64,000 bases of DNA from Warburgia ugandensis (Eukaryota; Streptophyta; Magnoliopsida; Canellales; Canellaceae), in contig CP141128.1 of NCBI GenBank assembly GCA_035236585.1, positions 28,177,618-28,241,617 of the forward strand, in the 5' to 3' direction. The notes below the pieces were generated by a model. The model was not told the origin of the DNA. It was given only the letters and a program-made list of their open reading frames with translations, and did not search any database. Made by a program: the position numbers and the translations under genes. Shown one piece after another: positions 59,177 through 64,000 of the stretch. Each line of letters starts with the position of its first letter. The first letter of the stretch is position 1.

Positions 59177-61273
59177 CGCGAGATTTTGAAGTGGCATGAG
59201 AAATCTCGCCATTTCATCTTAGGGTTAAGAATAGGAGAAATAAGCTGACCCAGATAGCTCTAAGTTTAGAAAGTTAGGGTAGGCAATGTCTGGCTGAAGA
59301 TGTAAAACTTAGTGCTTCCTAGAGGCAACCTAGATGTTTTTCAAAACTCCATCTTCTACATCCTTCCATTATCATATAAGATCCTATGTTTTTCAAACAT
59401 TGAGGATAATGTTTCATTTAGGTTGGGGGGTGTAGATGCATATAGGAATTTTGAATTTTCTTGAGTTTTTTTTTATTCTTTTGAAAAAAAACTTTTTTAA
59501 AGTAGAGTTCCCAACTGTGATGAGAATTGGATGTTCAGAACTTGCTAATTCCACTATTTTCACCCCTTAATGGGAATGCATATGATTAGTTTTGCATATC
59601 ATTCATGTGTTGAAGCATTTTATGAAAGTTAATTCTTAGAAATCATTTACACACATCACATAATCAAGACTAATATAAAGTTATGACTTAGAGACCCTGA
59701 GGTAAACCAATGGAGACCTATAACCTAGTGAGTTTTGAGACTATCTTCTTTTAGAGAGTTATAAGTAATTCCACAATTTCTTCAACATAATGTGATCCTG
59801 TTATCCTTGTTTTGGTTAAACGTCAAGAATAAATAGGAGCAATAGCTTTAATTCTAGAAAATTTATTAAATCTGATAGGCTTTAGGAAACCTAGGAAATA
59901 ATATAGGCCATCCTTGCTTAGCCTAGAGACATAAAGCCTACCTAGTATATCATACTACTAGTTAGCCCCTTGAGCCTATTATTAAGCCATTCTTTCTTAA
60001 CCCCTCTCACCTTAAGCTAGAATAAGCTAGAAAATAAATATCCATTACCCATTGTCAAAATGAGTATAGTAGAAAATTTTGAAACTAGGACAAAAAGTCA
60101 AAGTAGTGAGAACAATTAGTTGTCTTTCTTCTAAAGAAGCCAAAAAAAAAAAAGAAAAACAAAATCGAAAGACAAAGACAAAAAGATGAAAGATATATTC
60201 ACTTCAAGTACAAACCCAAAAGAAAAGTTGTCCTAGCAGATATTCAATGAAGACCTCTACTCAATTTTGAACCTTTGAGACCTTTATACCTTTCTTTTTT
60301 AAACCTATCCTAAACCTACATTTCGTCCTAGTTAAAGACCTATTAATCTTAGGTGGAACATAGCCTTAAAGAGAAAATAAAAAGAAGGAATTAAGGTAAA
60401 CTACCCATAATATTCTTGGTGATAACATCCACTCTTAGGGACCACTTTCCTTTATCTCATGAGCATTAAAAATTTATGTGAACCATTAGCTTGTTGGAAT
60501 TGGTCACATAATGAGAAAAATATGTTTAAACCCCTTATCTGAGAGTTTCATTTTTGAGCATATACTTGTGAGGATTTGAGGCCAAGACATATTTTCAATG
60601 GAATTTAAGCATATTTAGTTAGAATTCAAGATTTATGTGGTTGTACACACACATATACACTTTGATAAATAGCTCAAATAAAATGTCTTTAATATGTGTA
60701 AAATTGTCTAATCCTCTTCATTGAGTTGTGAAAAAACTAGTAGATTGCTAATGAATGAGGATTCTCTAAGATAAAATAGAGGACTCAATCTTATTGAATT
60801 TTGTAGGTATATTCACTGCAAACCCTCACGAGGCCTAACTCATCCATTAGGAGTAACTTAGGGGTTCAAGGGATTGTTGCATATGCTAAATCCAATTGTG
60901 AGTACCTACGAAAGTGGCACATTGTACTAGTTTTTGTAAAATAGTTTTGTGCATGTTTTGCTCAGGAGTAGCAAAATGTTGGTTGGGGGTGTTTAAGTGT
61001 GTCAATTTGGCCAAAAGTCCCCTAGTTTAGCATTTAATTAGACCATCCAACTCATTAATTTGGTAATTTTTGGATAAAACATAAAATTTAGCTCAAATTG
61101 ACCATCCAACCGTAAATTGTCAAAATTAATGGTCAGATGATCATTTGAGCTAATTAGATGCTTAATGTACTAAATCTAATCGTGAGTACCTATGAAAGTG
61201 GCACATTGTACTAGTTTTTTAAAAATAGTTTTCTGCATGTTTTGCTCAGGAGTAGCAAAATGCTGGTTGGGGG
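59177..61273 (+). mobile_element. Element A 3' internal region, non-coding
   Basis: Resumes at CGCGAGATTTTGAAGTGGC, collinear with B from 55223: GAGGCAACCTAGATG, TTGGGGGGTGTAGATG, GGAGACCTATAACCTAGTG, then AGCAAAATG and the polypurine tract. No coding frame was recognised. The last ~390 bp is part of a tandem duplication. Confidence 0.85.
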
Positions 61274-61454
61274 TGTTTAAGTGTGTAAATTTGGCCAAAA
61301 GTCTCTTAGTTTAGCATTTAATTAGACCATTTAACTCAGTAATTTGGTAATTTTTGGATAAAATATAAAATTTAACTCAAATTGACCATCCAACCATAAA
61401 TTGTCAAAATTAAAGGTCAGATGATCATTTGAGCTAATCGAATGCTTAATGTAC
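60886..61454 (+). repeat. 284-bp tandem duplication spanning polypurine tract and LTR start
   Basis: The segment beginning CTAAATCC at 60886 repeats at 61170. Both copies contain AGCAAAATG(T/C)TGGTTGGGGG, then the LTR start TGTTTAAGTGTGT (60990 and 61274), and end GATGCTTAATGTAC (61170 and 61454). The copies differ at scattered sites, so the duplication is not new. Confidence 0.93.
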
Positions 61455-63448
61455 GATTTAGATGACTTTAATCTAGTCTTTGGTCTTGTAGATCAACTAA
61501 AGGAGGGTTGGATTGTTTAGATCAATATTCAACGATGTAAATAAGTCAAGAGAGCCATGAATGGACTAGATCTCTAAAAAAGCAGAAGTTGAAGGTTCCT
61601 AATAGAAGAAGAGTCCTAATAAGGAAAGGACTATAGATGAGATTCTTGGGAAGAAGAGCTAGTTTCCTAAGAGGAAACTAACTCTAAAAGGAAAGAGGGG
61701 GAGAAGAGATAAGAGAAAAAAAAGTTGTGGAAGTTTGGAGGAGATTTATCTTTTTAGTGGGTTTTGTTTCCCTTTGGCTAGCCTTTCCTTTTCTTTCTCA
61801 ATTTTGCAGTCTCATAGTCATTCATTCAAGATTTCTAAACAACCCCCTTTGCTTATGTTCTGCTTCCTTCATCATTATTGTTTTCTCTTTCTTCTGAGTT
61901 TATCAAGCCACTCCAGCCCATTTTTAACCTCTCTGCTCCATCACGCACCAACCCAAAATTCATCGGCCACACCAAAATCGTCGATCCCTTTCCCACTCCA
62001 TTCCTCACCCCTCACCTCTCACCCCTCTCCTCTACTCCTCACCTTCCTTTCCATCCTATCAGCACCGGCTAAGAGCTCCCTCATCTCCCTTCCTTCACGA
62101 TTCACCCCAGCTTACACCTTTGCCCTCTGCCCAGACCACATCAATCTCCATCTACCCCAGCCTTTCCCACGTCTCCCTCATTGCTGCTCTCTTCTTCTCT
62201 CCACCACGGCATCAGCACCCAGCCGGGTCTAGTTTTTTCCCCCAATTCATCGTTCTCTGCTTGAAGTAGACAAGCTGGCTAGACGTTGCTCACACCGTGT
62301 ATGCCCCTATTCTCCGGTGCAAAACGCATCAGCCAGCTCTTCCTCTCTTCATCATCGTCTGCCTAGATCACCTTCAGCCACTAGAGCAGTGGCCAGTACA
62401 CGCTCCACCAACCAATCTAGGATGTCTTGGCCAGACAACGCCCCATCTTTCCATCGTGCCAGACGAAGCGCAGATCTCCTCTTTAGCCAGTTTGCTCACC
62501 GCACAACCCAGGTGTCATCTCCACTCTGACTTCTGTTCCAGATTCAGACCATCGATATCTTCCCAGCAGAGAACGCACAGCCAGCCCAGCTTGAGTGCCC
62601 TTGCTCCCACTGCACTAGACGACGCCACAGCACCGACCATGGCCATTCCCATCTTCTCCTGCTATTTCTATTTTACAGGAGTTTTAAGGAATTTTCAGAA
62701 AAATTCCACTTTTGCTCGTAGTAGAATATTTCAAATTACATTTTCTATCCTGTTACTATTACTATTCACGTTTTATGCTATTTCAGTTTTGGTTATTCGC
62801 ATTTTGTGTTATTCTGTTGTTAATCCAAGAACTGTCTTATTTGTTCCTATTTAACCAAATTAAGGGTTTTGGTTTAACCACAGGAAAAATCTTATTTCTT
62901 GTCTTTTTCAATTCAAAATTGCAATTAACTTTTAGTACTTGTTTTGAGGATAGTTTCCAATTTAATTGTTATTCCTGATCTTCAATTTGAGTTCTGATAT
63001 CAGATCTAAGCCATTAATTCTTAAATTCTTTAATTAGACTAAATCTATGAAAATTTGAAGAATTTGACAAATTCATCCATCAGATCATTAATCAAAGACA
63101 TAGTGAATATATTGATAAAGTTTGATTAGGGTTTGTGATACCAAAATTGAAGAATTGGATAGTATTTAAGCTAGGGAAGTAGATTTTTCTTATTTTTCTA
63201 GTTTTATTTTTAGTTAAGGTTCTGTTTTTTTTTCCATTTCTTTCTAAAATTGGACCTCTGTAATTTCATTGTTAAAACGAATATGAAGTCTTATTTCTTT
63301 CTGTTAATTTATGTAAATTAATTTTAAATTTTAAATAATTAAATTTTATTAAAGACTCCAATTTCTAAAAGCGCGTCCCTGTGGGATCGATCCATATTTG
63401 CATTAGCTATACCATAATAGCTCGTGCACTTGCAGAAAATAACAATAG
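61274..63448 (+). mobile_element. 3' LTR of element A
   Basis: TGTTTAAGTGTGTAAATTTG to ...AAAATAACAATAG, about 2175 bp, collinear with 45786-47950. The terminal CA is mutated. Chance frames in the CT-rich part (61735-62232, 62297-62854, 62712-62978) are partly collinear with those of the 5' LTR but differ by frameshifts, arguing against coding. Confidence 0.9.
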
Positions 63449-63715
63449 GGGGACTCTTCCTCAAATTTAGAGAATCAAAGGTGATCCTTTCTCAAGTAAG
63501 AAAATTTGGACGCGATCTTTCTTCAAATTTCTTGGATGAGAGATTTTACTTTCTCAAATTAGATAAGATCAAAGGTGATCTTCCTCAAACCCCACAAATT
63601 AATTTGATCCTTTCTCAAATCTAGAAGAAAAGGCGATCTTTCATTAAATTGTTGGATCTTGTTGATTTAACCCTCCAACTTCATCAAATCACACAATCTT
63701 ATCAATTTGACCATT
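63449..63715. repeat. Satellite array, right block (rest of punctuation copy 6)
   Basis: Continues exactly where 45785 stopped: CTCTTCCTCAAA, GGTGATCCTTTCTCAAGTAA and further 30-32 bp units to 63640, then a few 40-mer units to TTTGACCATT. It breaks off at about 63716 into an unrelated element. The frame 63424-63624 is repeat translation. Confidence 0.9.
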
Positions 63716-64000
63716 CGATCCCTCCTAACTCTTATCACCAACAGCCCACTTAACAGTGCCCTACCCACCTTAGGGAACACGTGTCCCCTTGTGTTGGTGG
63801 CCACATATAACCTAGGAACCATGTGTTGGCTAGCCCACACCAGGTTAGGGTTGGCTCTAATACCACTGTAATAGCTCGAGGCTCCACACATAACAATATT
63901 GTCTATTTTAAAGACTAGGGCCCTTATCACCCACCCCCCTTACGGATTTGTTCTTCCATTGTGGGAAAAGACCTTGTTGCATGTAAAGTCCTCCTAACCC
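63716..64000 (-). mobile_element. Minus-strand TRIM-like LTR element (runs off the window)
   Basis: GGCTCTAATACCAC (63853-63866) is the reverse complement of a tRNA-Met PBS, directly followed by TGTAATAGCTCGAGGC, the reversed LTR end. So an element on the minus strand has its internal region at 63716-63852 and its 5' LTR from 63867 beyond 64000. The internal phrases (AACACGTGTCCCCTTGTG, ACCAGGTTAGGG) and the LTR phrase (CAATATTGTC, GGATTTGTTCTTCC) resemble a widespread small non-autonomous LTR family in plants, recalled from memory and not checked. The minus frame 63667-63930 is not a gene. Confidence 0.65.

Noticed and set aside
60981-61273. A separate second LTR element at the 3' end of A
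   Set aside because: The first LTR start at 60990 breaks off after about 180 bp and the sequence repeats with a 284-bp period, so it is a tandem duplication.
62297-62854. 185-aa open frame as a gene
   Set aside because: Within the A 3' LTR; the matching 5' LTR frame (46732-47070) ends differently, and nothing resembles a known domain.

Overview
The window looks like repeat-dense, AT-rich heterochromatin of a flowering plant. This is inferred from long plant-type LTR retrotransposons with tRNA-Met and tRNA-Asp type primer sites, chromovirus-like pol remnants, and a large minisatellite array. I found no host protein gene, tRNA or rRNA that I can support. Nearly all short open frames are low-complexity products of the satellite or of pyrimidine-rich LTR leaders.

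The backbone is a degenerate satellite with a unit of about 40 bp (core word CATCAAATCATTGGATCTC, then CATTGATCCAACCA). It occupies 1-3807, 33384-45785 and 63449-63715. It has a higher-order period of roughly 2.8-3.5 kb, marked by a segment built from a second, 30-32 bp unit (326-590, 3316-3575, 36228-36470, 39417-39675, 42200-42460, cut at 45785, resumed at 63449).

Two nests of retroelements interrupt the array. Nest 1 (3808-33383) is built on a decayed Ty3/gypsy chromovirus, called H here. Its order is: part of the 5' LTR ending at 11664, gag from 11819, zinc knuckle at 15588, protease, RT, RNase H, integrase, a chromodomain-like tail at about 26330-26460, and a 3' LTR from about 26533 to 33383. 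H is broken by a 2.86 kb solo LTR in gag (12132-14988) and by a complete TSD-flanked LTR element D in pol (17130-24443, TSD AGCTT). It is also broken by a 221 bp insert in RNase H (24577-24797) and by LTR fragments in its 3' LTR (28885-32160). Its 5' LTR is cut by the 3' end of another element, G1 (3808-about 10508), which itself carries a solo LTR C (5457-8433, TSD AAGAC).

Nest 2 (45786-63448) is a two-level Russian doll. Element A (TSD GGTGA/GGGGA) is split by its relative B (50497-59171, TSD ATTAC). Both are large gag-only elements with tRNA-Asp-like primer sites and LTRs of about 2.1 kb. B keeps a gag-like frame of 480 codons with three in-frame stops. The right edge of the window (63716-64000) enters a minus-strand, TRIM-like LTR element.

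The observations most worth following up are: covarying hairpins at the same place in several diverged LTR families; a shared structured leader module present in A, B and an unrelated LTR; the two-unit, 3-kb higher-order satellite; an amber codon conserved between A and B; and a 284-bp tandem duplication spanning the polypurine tract and LTR start of A.
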